A stretch of 64,000 nucleotides of DNA from Chiridota heheva. Lineage: Eukaryota > Echinodermata > Holothuroidea > Apodida > Chiridotidae. The notes below the pieces were generated by a model that made no database searches, was not told the origin of the DNA, and saw only the letters and a program-made list of their open reading frames with translations. Shown piece by piece: positions 1 through 11,800 of the stretch (the first letter of the stretch is position 1; each line of letters begins with the position of its first letter). The translations under genes were made by a program, and so were the position numbers. The stretch spans positions 412,501 to 476,500 of the forward strand of contig JAIGNY010001633.1 of assembly GCA_020152595.1 (NCBI GenBank), read 5' to 3'.

Positions 1-95
1 CGAACTTAGCCAGTACAAATAGAATGCCCTCAGTCTGATCAGTATAATCAAGAGCTACTATATAGTGATAACACATCTGCAACAGCTTTTCTCAC

Positions 96-202
96 CTGAG
101 AAGTTGACACAAAGAAGAGGAATTTTACTTTCTGCAACTTGCAACTTTTGTTTCAAAGATGATGGTGGGGTGGAATCTATGGGGTATTCTTTTAGTAATG
201 AT
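96..202 (-). CDS. WDR27: WDR27-like exon (most 3' of those found)
   Basis: Internal exon of 107 bp on the minus strand. The acceptor is a pyrimidine-rich tract ending TTCCAG and the donor is TCAG|GTGAGA. It starts with one base that completes the codon left by the exon at 16566-16649 (AG+A, Arg) and ends with one base over. The peptide contains LKEYPIDSTPPSS and ends IPLLCVNFS, aligning with the segment after the basic linker of WDR27 where the second set of WD repeats begins. The remaining C-terminal WD exons should lie before position 1. Identity rests on my recollection of the vertebrate protein and on phase consistency, not on a search. Confidence 0.75.
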
Positions 203-626
203 CTGGAAGAAAATTTAAAAACAAAAATATATAATGAAAAGGTAGAAAAGAAAATTGAATGACATTGTGACTGAAATGGTGATAGGAAATACGATTGTGT
301 TTTGGAGTGCAAGTTAAATCTTAATAATCCAACAAAATGGAGAGCAGAAATAGAAGGAAAAGAAAGGTAAAGACAGTTTAGCTTGGTTAGATATGGTCGT
401 TATATTACAGAGAGCAACAGGACAATAACGAAAATACTCCAATGTTTTGTTCCCTTGAGGGGACATCTTAAAATTGTCAAAAATGTGTAAAAAAGGTTTG
501 GTGTAGAAAATCTTCTATAAAAGAGTGACATTACAAACTTATTTCCTTATCAATTACTATTTTGGTCAACATTTCCTTGACGAAACTCATCTACTCACAT
601 GCATTGGTGGTATTAAGCTCATCTGT
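203..626. other. intronic sequence, no feature seen
   Basis: AT-rich single-copy-looking sequence between the last recognised exon and the first array. It is the 3' end of the 16.4-kb intron on the minus strand, with the branch-site and acceptor tract next to 203. No coding exon or mobile-element signature was recognised. Confidence 0.5.
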
Positions 627-2918
627 TAACATTTCACATGCATGGTGGTACAAGCTCATCAGCTCACATACATGGTGGTACAAGCTCATCTACTCACATG
701 CATGGTGGTACAAGTTCATCTGCTCACATGCATGGTGGTACAAGATCATCTACTCACATGCGTGGTGGTACAAGCTCATCTACTCACATGCATGGTGGTA
801 CAAGCTCATCTACTCACATGCATGGTGGTACAAGCTCATCTACTCACATGCATGGTGGTACAAGCTCATCTGCTCACATGCATGGTGGTACAAGCTCATC
901 TGCTCACATGCATGGTGGTACAAGTTCATCTGCTCACATGCATGGTGGTACAAGCTCATCTACTCACATGCATGGTGGTACAAGCTCATCTACTCACATG
1001 CATGGTGGTACAAGCTCATCTACTCACATGCATGGTGGTACAAGCTCATCTGCTCACATGCATGGTGTTACAAGCTCATCTGCTCACATGCATGGTGGTA
1101 CAAGCTCATCTGCTCACATACATGGTGGTATAAGCTCATCTACTCATATGCATGGTAGTACAAGCTCATCTGCTTACATGCATAGTGGTACAAGCTCATC
1201 TGCTCACATGCATAGTAGTACAAGCTCATCTGCTCACATGCATAGTGGTACAAGCTCATCTGCTCACATGCATGGTGTTGCAAGCTCACTGCTCACATGC
1301 ATGGTGGTACGAGCTCATTTGCTCACATGCATGGTGGTACAAGCTCATTTGCTCACATGCATGGTGGTACAAGCTCATCTGCTAACATGCATGGTGGTAC
1401 AAGCTCACTGCCCTCATGCATGGTGGTACAAGCTCATCTGCTCACATACATGGTGGTACAAGCTCATCTACTCACATGCATGGTAGTACAAGCTCATTTG
1501 CTTACACGCATAGTGGTACAAGCTCATCTGCTCACATGCATAGTAGTACAAGCTCATTTGCTCACATGCATGGTGGTACAAGCTCATTTGCTCACATGCA
1601 TGGTGGTACAAGCTCATCTGCTCACATGCATGGTGTTACAAGCTCATCTGCTCACATGCATGGTGGTACAAGCTCATCTGCTCACATACATGGTGGTACA
1701 AGCTCATCTACTCACATGCATGGTAGTACAAGCTCATCTGCTTACACGCATAGTGGTACAAGCTCATCTGCTCACATGCATAGTAGTACAAGCTCATCTG
1801 CTCACATGCATAGTGGTACAAGCTCATGTACTCACATGCATGGTGGTACAAGCTCATCTGCTCACATGCATGGTGTTGCAAGCTCACTGCTCACATGCAT
1901 GGTGGTACGAGCTCATTTGCTCACATGCATGGTGGTACAAGCTCATTTGCTCACATGCATGGTGGTACAAGCTCATCTGCTCACATGCATGGTGGTGCAA
2001 GCTCACTGCTCACATGCATGGTGGTGCAAGCTCACTGCTCACATGCATGGTGGTACAAGCTCATTTGCTCACATGCATGGTGGCACAAGCTCATCTGCTT
2101 GCATGCATGGAGGTAAAAGCTCATCTACTCACATGCATGATGGTACAAGCTCATCTACTCACATGCATGGTGGTACAAGCTCATGTACTCACATGCATGG
2201 TGGTACAAGCTCATCTGCTCACATGCATGGTGTTGCAAGCTCACTGCTCACATGCATGGTGGTACGAGCTCATTTGCTCACATGCATGGTGGTACAAGCT
2301 CATTTGCTCACATGCATGGTGGTACAAGCTCATCTGCTCACATGCATGGTGGTGCAAGCTCACTGCCCACATGCATGGTGGTGCAAGCTCACTGCTCACA
2401 TGCATGGTGGTACAAGCTCATTTGCTCACATGCATGGTGGCACAAGCTCATCTGCTTGCATGCATGGAGGTAAAAGCTCATCTACTCACATGCATGATGG
2501 TACAAGCTCATCTACTCACATGCATGGTGGTACAAGCTCATCTGCTCACATGCATGGTGGTACAAGCTCATCTGCTCACATGCATGGTGGTACAAGCTCA
2601 TTTGCTCACATGCAGCTCATCTACTCACATGCATGGTGGTACAAGCTCATCTGCTCACATGCATGGTGGTACAAGCTCATTTGCTCACATGCATGGTGGT
2701 GCAAGCTCATCTGCTCACATGCATGGTGGTACAAGCTCATTTGCTCACATGCATAGTGGTACAAGCTCATTTGCTCACATGCATAGTGGTACAAGCTCAT
2801 CTGCTCACATGCATGGTGGTACAAGCTTATCTGCTCACATGCATGGTGGTACAAGCTCATCTGCTCACATGCATGGTGGTAAAGGCTCATCTGCTTACAT
2901 GCATGGTGGTACAAGCAA
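627..2918. repeat. 30-bp minisatellite, about 76 copies
   Basis: Unit CATGGTGGTACAAGCTCATC plus TGCTCACATG (30 bp), with common variants tACTCAC, CATAGTGG, CATGGTGTT and ATTTGCTC. Because 30 is a multiple of 3, long open frames appear on both strands (for example HGGTSSSAHM repeats). These are a consequence of the repeat, not genes. A higher-order duplication of 357 bp is visible: about 1826-2116 is repeated almost unchanged at about 2183-2473. Earlier blocks near 1070-1290, 1430-1560 and 1630-1860 also share the same order of variants. Each unit carries CACATGCATG, an alternating purine-pyrimidine run. Confidence 0.95.
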
Positions 2919-3814
2919 AAACATCTTTTAAAAAAATATTTCAATAAAATACTCTGCATGTATCAAGTTCCAATTTTTGCATAATTTGAGTTGCAATTAT
3001 TGGAGCCTTGATTAGTGGTTGGATTGATTTCTTGCACACATTCATTGCCTGTAGAAGCTTTTGCTCTTGCACACATTCATTGCCTGTAGAAGCTTCTTAT
3101 TCTTGTATGGATCTATTCTATAGTGCTGTTACAATACCACTGTGGTACTATATAGCTTTTGCACTGATATCACATACAAGTTGATCTACAAATTTGGCTG
3201 TCATCAGCACATTTAAAAGTGCATTCTAAAATAAAAATTCCAGAAATATTGTCAAGGAATCAAAATTTAATGGAATATTTAAGACATACCAGAAAAGTTT
3301 GATTTCTTTCTTTAATCTTTTAAGCGTTAAGAAAACAATGCATTTCACATCCTGGAAACCCTCTGTCCTAAATATGAATCAATTTAAATCACAATAGTTT
3401 ACAGGATGCAACGATAAGCAGCTGATCACACACACAGGAGAAAGTAGCTTACAGGATGCTATGATTAGCCGCTACAGATTCTTTACATTTTTTAATGACC
3501 CTCATCACTTTTGAGAAACCACTTTGTAACAAGGACTGGTCTGACTACCTTGCAACTACCATCAAAATAATATATTCAAAAAGATGTTCAAGTACCTGGA
3601 AGCTGTTGGGTAATTCACATGATACTTCATATGTTACATACATGCCAGCAAAGATTGAAAAGTTCAGTGGTCACATATGTCCAATAATGTATGACAGAAC
3701 AGAGGTAAAAGACAAACAGAACCATGAAGAAACATATTTGAAATCTTGTTCCATTTAATATAAAAAGATACCAAGTTTTAAAGATGTCACAATTTTGCTT
3801 GTATATGATTAGTG
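2919..3814. other. intronic sequence with one short direct duplication
   Basis: Mostly unremarkable AT-rich intron sequence. A 34-bp step duplicates CTTGCACACATTCATTGCCT and the following GTAGAAGCTT (near 3032 and 3066), an incipient tandem repeat. The words CAGGATGC with GATTAGC/GATAAGC recur near 3400 and 3455. An open frame at 3495-3758 has no recognisable domain and I do not call it a gene. Confidence 0.5.
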
Positions 3815-5080
3815 TCTAAGAGGAGATGTCACAACTCATTATTAGTGTCTAAGAGATGTCATGCACTCATTATTAGTGTCTAAGAGGAGATGTCACACTC
3901 ATTAGTGTCTAAGAGGAGATGTCACACACTCATTATTAGTGTCTAAGAGGAGTTGTCACACACTCATTATTAGTGTCTAAGAGATGTCACACATTCATTA
4001 TTAGTGTCTAGGAGATGTCACACATTCATTATTAGTGTCTAAGAGATGTCATGCACTCATTATTAGTGGCTAAGAGGAGATGTCACACTCATGATTAGTG
4101 TCTAAGAGGAGATGTCACACATTCATTATTATTGTCTAAGAGGAGTTGTCACACACTCATTATTAGTGTCTTAGAGTAGAGATGTCACACACTCATGATT
4201 AGTGTCTAAGAGTCTTAAGAGGAGATGTCACACACTCATGATTAGTGTCCAAGAGGAGATGTCACACTCATGATTAGTGTCTAAGAGGAGATGTCACACA
4301 TTCATTATCATTGTCTAAGAGGAGTTGTCACACACTCATTATTAGTGTCTAAGAGCTAGGAGTTGTCACACACTCATTATTAGTGTCTAAGAGATGTCGC
4401 ACATTCATTATTAGTGTCTAAGAGATGGCATGCAATCATTATTAGTGTCTAAGAGGAGATGTCACACTCATGATTAGTGTCTATGAGGAGATGTCACACA
4501 TTCATTATTACTGTTTAAGAGGAGTTGTCACACACTTATCATTAGTGTCTAAGAGGAGATGTCACACACTCATGATTAGTGTCTAAGAGTCTTAAGAGGA
4601 GATGTCACACACTCATGATTAGTGTCTAAGAGTCTAAGAGGAGATGTCACACACTCATTATTAGTGGTGTCTAAGAGGAGTTGCCACACACTCATTATTA
4701 GTGTCTAAGAGATGTCACACACTCATTATTAGTGTCTATGAGATGTCACACACTCATTATTAGTGTCTAAGAGATGTCACACACTCATTATTAGTGTCTA
4801 AGAGATGTCACACACTCATTATTAGTGTCTAAGAGATGTCACACACTCATTATTAGTGTCTAAGAGATGTCATGCACTCATTATTAATGTCTAAGAGGAG
4901 ATGTCACATACTCATTGTTAGTGTCTAAGAGGAGATGTTACACACTCATTATTAGTGTCTAAGAGGAGATGTCACACACTGATTATTAGTGTCTAAGAGT
5001 CTTAAGAGGAGACGCCACACACTTATGATTAGTGTCTAAGAGTCTAAGAGGAGATGTCACACACTCATTATTAGAGTCAA
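3815..5080. repeat. 31/34-bp minisatellite abutting a LINE fragment
   Basis: Units of ATTAGTGTCTAAGAGATGTC plus ACACACTCATT (31 bp) alternate with a form carrying an extra GAG (34 bp) and with rarer insertions such as AGTCTTAAGAGG. There are about 38 copies. The run 4690-4870 is nearly homogeneous in the 31-bp form. The array stops at about 5080, exactly where the reverse-transcriptase sequence of the next LINE begins. Confidence 0.95.
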
Positions 5081-7297
5081 GAGGACTTTGAAAAGGCCTT
5101 TGACTCGTTGGATCATTCTTTTATTGATAATGTCTTTGCGTATTTCAACATAGACTGTGCCTTAGAAAACGGATTCATTCTCTTTATCATAAAGCTGAGG
5201 CCTGTGTAATCAATAATGGTTATTGTAGTAATTATTTTTCTGTTCTTTGAGGTGTGCGGCAAGGATACCCTTTAAGCCCTTACATTAATATTCTCTGCTT
5301 TGAAATTGTATGCATGCGTATTAAACAGAATCATTATATCAAGGGTATTGATATTAATAATGATGAGATCAAAATCACACAAAACGCTGACGACACAGTA
5401 TTGTTTACTGATGGCTCTGAACGTTCAAATAAGTCAATTGTTTCCATATACTCAATGATTTTTGTAAGATTTCAGGCCTTGTTATTAATTTGGATAAATC
5501 CCTGCTGTTCCTAGTTGGTGTTTTTATTTCATGTCCCCCACCCCATATTACAAACTGTATTATTCAAATTTCACACGGTCCTGTACAGTATTTAGGTATC
5601 TCTTTCACCAACCATGATGAGGACTTTTTTCATTAAATTATCATCCAAAACTTTCTCGTCTCAAAAACATCCTTAACGTGTGTGTGATCTGGCTGTGACC
5701 TTACTCGTGTGATCTGGCCGTGACCTTACTCGTGTGGTCTGGCCGTGACCTTACTCATGTGGTCTGGCCGTGACCTTACTCGTGTGGTCTGGCCGTGACC
5801 TTACTCCAGTTAGTAAAACAACTATCATTAAATATTTTGACTCATCACAATTAGTGTATCTTTTTACCGTTTTACCAAACTCTCCTCGTGATTTTATCAA
5901 GGAACTTAATAAACTTTTATTCGATTTTATTTGGAATAAAAAATATTCTGCTCTTTTCAACAATTTCAATGACAGCAGTCTACGTATGGTCCATAGTGAC
6001 TCTTTTATTAAATCTTTAAATTGTTCTTGGATTCGCCGCTTGTTTTCGCCAAACAACAATAATTGGAAAGTTTTCTTTAATATTACTTTACGTAAATATG
6101 GCAATACATTTTGCTGATGTTCGTAACACTTTTAATAAACAAGTGTGAATCATGGTTTTTGTACAATTTCTAAATTCCTGATAATAATTTCAATAATCAA
6201 ATACTTTTTAACAATCTACTTTTAAGAATTGATAATAAGACCTTCTTTGACAGAACCCTTATGAAGCAGGTGCCTGTCATGTATGTTCTTTTTAGATAAA
6301 GATGGTTTACCAAAAGATATTTTGACCTTTGTCAATGAATTTCGTTCAAAAGATTTCCCTTTTAGTTTTTATTTTGGTATCATTAATGCGCTACCCTTCA
6401 CTTGGAAATTATATTGCCGTTCTGGCAAACTTGTTCAAGTTAATGCAAATCATAATTAGTTTAATTATCTTTTATATATATCTTACATTCAACTTCAAAT
6501 AGAGCTGTTATTTCTTCACTGGTTTACAGTCACAAAACCACTCCCTCATGCGTGCATAAATGGCAAAATGAGTTTAAATTTGAACTTCATTGGAACAAGA
6601 TGTTTTCTTTGCCCTTCAAGTCTACCACGGAATCCAAGCCTCAATATTTTCAATACCGCTTTGTTCATCGCATTCTTAACGTGAATAGTATGTTTTTGTT
6701 TAAGATTGGTTTGATTGACTCACCACTATGTACTTTCTGTAAGACATGTGAAGAGACCTTATCCCATTTGTTCTGGTATTGCCCCATTGTTGTTGAATTT
6801 TGAAGTGATGCCATTTCTTTAATCCAACTTATGACATCGTCCTCAGTAAACTTAATGTATTTTTGGGTGATGTTAATAACATTGTTTCTCCCCTTAACTT
6901 TTTTATCCTTCATGCCAAAAATTGTATTTATTCTAGTAGGATCAACAGTAATGTACCTCAGGTGAACCATTTTCACTGTTCGTTTTCTTTTATACTTAAG
7001 CTGGAAAAATTTCTAAAAAATCAACTAATGCTAAATTCTTTGACTATTTAAATGATACACATTATGTTCTCGATATTTCACTATATTTTGTTATGGTGCT
7101 TATTTTGTATAATTTGAAATGTTTTGATACGCGTTTATGAATTTAACTTAATCCAAATGTATTTGATTATTGAGATTGAGTTGCTCTCAATGAATGTTTC
7201 TGTATATGTTTTTGTAATATGTTTCTATATTTCATGTTTAAAAAATTGTTGTGTATGTCTGAAAAGAAATGCATTTATGTTTGAATTAAAAAAAGTT
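5081..7297 (+). pseudogene. L1/Tx1-like LINE fragment A (RT and C-terminus)
   Basis: 5'-truncated non-LTR retrotransposon. The sequence opens with RT motif DFEKAFDSLDHSF (from 5084), followed after frameshifts by GVRQGYPLSPYIN (about 5250) and the catalytic box as QNADDTVLF (5383-5394 encodes NADD, so the usual Tyr is Asn). Downstream are DLTPVSKTTIIKYF and LNKLLFDFIWN (5800-5940), the conserved C-terminal region, and a CxxC...HxxxxxC knuckle, PLCTFCK...LSHLFWYC (6720-6785). The 3' UTR ends in an A-rich tail near 7297. Many frameshifts and stops make it dead. In the host gene it lies antisense within an intron. Confidence 0.85.
5682..5806. repeat. five 25-bp repeats inside LINE A coding sequence
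   Basis: Five units of GTGTGGTCTGGCCGTGACCT plus TACTC (25 bp). The last unit reads into the LINE frame as VWSGRDLTPVSK, the segment expected between the RT and the C-terminal block. The unit is therefore the LINE's own coding sequence duplicated five times. 25 bp shifts the frame at each step. Confidence 0.9.
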
Positions 7298-8827
7298 TAA
7301 TATATGGTAAAGTTAATAATTTTTTTATGTATAATAAATAATAATAATAACAATTAATTATAATTCTTAAACAATAATACTACTTAATAATAGTAATTGA
7401 TGATAATACTTAAATGATAATACTTAATAATACTAATTAATTATAATACTTAAATAATAACAATACTTAATAATAATAATAATAAATTATAATACTTAAA
7501 TGATAAAATAATTCTTAATAATACTAATTAGTTATAATACTTTAAATAATAACAATACTTAATAATAATAATAATAAAGTACAATACTTAAATAATAATA
7601 ATACTTAATAATGATAATTATAATACTTAAATAATAATCATACTTAATAATAATAATAATAAATCTTAATACTTAAATAATAATAATAATTAATTATAAT
7701 ACTTAAATAATAACAATACTTGATATTAATAATAATAATAAATTATAATACTTAAAATAATAACAATACTTAATAATAATAATAACAAATTATAATACTT
7801 GAATAATAATAATAATACCTAATGATAATAATTAATTATAATACTTAAATAATAACAATACTTAATAATAATAATAATAATAAATTATAATACTTAAATA
7901 ATAAATGATACTTAAATAATAACAATACTTAATAATAATAATGATAATAAATTATAATAATAAATAATAATAATGATACTTAATAATAATAATATTATAA
8001 TACTTAATAATAACAAATTATTAATAATATAATAATAAACTATAATACTTAAATAATAACAATACTTAATAATAATAATAATAATAAATTATAATACTTA
8101 AATAATAATAATGATACTTAATAATAATAATTAATTATAATACTTAAATAATAACAAATAACAATACTTAATAATAAATAATAATAATAATAAACTATAA
8201 TAATACTAATAAAAAATTAAAAATTAAATTAATAATACTTAAATAATAAAATAATACTTAAATAATAATAATTAATAATAATACATTATAACAATAAATA
8301 ATGATACTTAATAATAATAATAATAAATTATAATACTTAAATAATAATAACAATACTTAATAACAATAATAATAAATTATAATTCTAAAATAATAATAAT
8401 AATACCTAATAATAACAATTAATTATAATACTTAAATAACAACAATACTTAATAATAACAATTAATTATAATACTTAAATAACAATACTTAACAATAATA
8501 ATTCTTTAATAATAATCAATTATTATACTTAAACTAATAATAATACTTAACAAAAATTAATTTTAATACTAAAATAATAATAATAATTACTTTTAATTAT
8601 AATAAATATTACTTTTAATTATACTTAAATAATAATAATACTTAATAATAATAATTAATTATAATACTTAAATAATAATACCTAATAATAATAATTATTT
8701 ATAATACTTAAATAATAATAATACTTAACAATAATAATTTATTATAATATTTAAATGATAATACTTAATAATAATACTAGGTAATTATAATAGTTAAATA
8801 GAAATAACATGTAATACTTAAATACGC
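7298..8827. repeat. AT-rich TAA-type array
   Basis: About 1.5 kb of nearly pure A+T built from ATTATAATACTTAAATAATA and ACAATACTTAATAATAATAA motifs with irregular spacing, grading into (AAT)n. It starts at the A-rich tail of LINE A and ends where LINE B starts. It may have grown from a LINE 3' microsatellite tail, but the sequence does not prove this. Confidence 0.9.
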
Positions 8828-11800
8828 TAATCTCTAAAGGAGTAAGACAGGATGTCCTCTAAGTCCTTATATTTGTACTATGTGTGTTGATATTCTAGCT
8901 CAATGTATTAATCATTCTGTCTATATTCTAGCTCAATGTATTAATCATTCTGTCTATATTCTAGCTCAATGTATTAATCATGCTGTCTATATTCTAGCTC
9001 AATGTATTAATCATTCTGTCTATATTCTAGCTCAATGTATTAATCATTCTGTCTATATTCTAGCTCAATGTATTAATCATGCTGTCTATATTCTAGCTCA
9101 ATGTATTAATCATTCTGTCTATATTCTAGCTCAATGTATTAATCATTCTGTCTATTTTCTAGCTCAATGTATTAATCATTCTGTCTATATTCTCTATATT
9201 CTAGCTCAATGTATTAATCATTCTGTCTATATTCTAGCTCAATGTATTAATCATTCTGTCTATATTCTAGCTCAATGTATTAATCATTCTGTCTATATTC
9301 TAGCTCAATGTATTAATCATTCTGTCTATATTCTAGCTCAATGTATTAATCATTCTGTCTATATTCTAGCTCAATGTATTAATCATTCTGTCTATATTCT
9401 AGCTCAATGTATTAATCATTCTGTCTATATTCTAGCTCAATGTATTAATCATTCTGTCTATATTCTAGCTCAATGTATTAATCATTCTGTCTATATTTCT
9501 CAAGCTCAATAGTATATTAATCATTCTGTCTATATTCTAGCTCAATGTATTAATCATTCTGTCTATATTCTAGCTCAATGTATTAATTCTTTCTGTCTAT
9601 ATTCTAGCTCAATGTATTATCATCTATATTCTGTCTATATTCTAGCTCAATGTATTAATCATTCTTCTATATTCTAGCTCAATGTATTAATCATTCTGTC
9701 TATATTCTAGCTCAATGTATTAATCATTCTGTCTATATTAGCTAGCTCATATTCTAGCTCAATTAATCAATCTGTCTATATTCTAGCTCAATGTATTAAT
9801 CATTCTGTCTATATTCTAGCTCAATGTATTAATCATTCTGTCTATATTCTAGCTCAATGTATTAATCATTCTGTCTATATTCTAGCTCAATGTATTAATC
9901 ATTCTGTCTATATTCTAGCTCAATGTATTAATCATTCTGTCTATATTCTAGCTCAATGTATTAATCATTCTGTCTATATTCTAGCTCAATGTATTAATCA
10001 TTCTGTCTATATTCTAGCTCAATGTATTAATCATTCTGTCTATATTCTAGCTCAATGTATTAATCATTCTGTCTATATTCTAGCTCAATGTATTAATCAT
10101 GCTGTCTATATTCTAGCTCAATGTATTAATCATTCTGTCTATATTCTAGCTCAATGTATTAATCATTCTGTCTATATTCTAGCTCAATGTATTAATCATT
10201 CTGTCTATATTCTAGCTCAATGTATTAATCATTCTGTCTATATTCTAGCTCAATGTATTAATCATTCTGTCTATAATCAATGTATTAATCATCTGTCTAT
10301 ATTCTAGCTCAATGTATTAATCATTCTGTCTATATTCTAGCTCAATGTATTAATCATTCTGTCTATATTCTAGCTCAATGTATTAATCATTCTGTCTATA
10401 TTCTAGCTCAATGTATTAAATTCTGTCTATATTCTTAATTAATCATTCTGTCTATATTCTAGCTCAATGTATTAATCATTCTGTCTATCAATTCTAGTCT
10501 ATAATCATTCTGTAGCTCAATGTATTAATCATTCTGTCTATATTCTAGCTGTCAATGTATTAATCATTCTAGCTCAATGTATTAATCATTCTGTCTATAT
10601 TCTAGCTCAATGTATTAATCATTCTGTCTATATTCTAGCTCAATGTATTAATCATTCTGTCTATATTCTAGCTCAATGTATTAATCATTCTGTCTATATT
10701 CTAGCTCAATGTATTAATCATTCTGTCTATATTCTAGCTCAATGTATTAATCATTCTGTCTATATTCTAGCTCAATGTATTAATCATTCTGTCTATATTC
10801 TAGCTCAATGTATTAATCATCTGTCTATATTCTAGCTCAATGTATTAATCATGCTGTCTATATTCTGCTCAATGTATTAATCATTCTGTCTATATTCTAG
10901 CTCAATGTATTAATCATGCTGTCTATATTCTAGCTCAATGTATTAATCATTCTGTCTATATTCTAGCTCAATGTATTAATCATTCTGTCTATAAGCTCAA
11001 TGTATTCATGCTGTCTATATTCTAGCTCAATGTCATTAATCATTCTGTCTATATTCTAGCTCAATGTATTAAGCTCAATGTATTAATCATCTGTCTATAT
11101 TCTAGCTCAATGTATTAATCATTCTGTCTATATTCTAGCTCAATGTATTAATCATTCTGTCTATATTCTAGCTCAATGTATTAATCATTCTGTCTATATT
11201 CTAGCTCAATGTATTAATCATTAATCATCATGCTGTCTATATTCTAGCTCAATGTATTAAATGTATTCTAGCTCAATGTATTCATTCTGTCTATATTCTA
11301 GCTCAATGTATTAATCATTCTGTCTATATTCTAGCTCAATGTATTAATCATTCTGTCTATATTCTAGCTCAATGTATTAATCATTCTGTCTATATTCTAG
11401 CTCAATGTATTAATCATTCTGTCTATATTCTAGCTCAATGTATTAATCATTCTGTCTATATTCTAGCTCAATGTATTAATCATTCTGTCTATATTCTAGC
11501 TCAATGTATTAATCATATTCTAGCTCAATGTATTAAATTCTGTCTATATTCTGTCTATATTCTAGCTCAATGTATTAATCATTCTGTCTATATTCTAGCT
11601 CAATGTATTAATCATTCTGTCTATATTCTAGCTCAATGTATTAATCATTCTGTCTATATTCTAGCTCAATGTATTAATCATTCTGTCTATATTCTAGCTC
11701 AATGTATTAATCATTCTGTCTATATTCTAGCTCAATGTATTAATCATTCTGTCTATATTCTAGCTCAATGTATTAATCATTCTGTCTATATTCTAGCTCA

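Noticed and set aside
627-2918. Very long open frames (up to 544 codons) with HGGTSSSAHM-type repeats
   Set aside because: The unit length is a multiple of three, so stop-free frames arise on both strands automatically. There is no start context, no splice evidence and no domain.
3495-3758. 87-codon frame as a small gene
   Set aside because: No recognised domain, no splice sites in phase and no start-context support. Its length is within chance for this composition.
7298-8827. Replication origin or matrix attachment region
   Set aside because: AT-richness alone is not evidence. The tract is a simple repeat between two LINE fragments.
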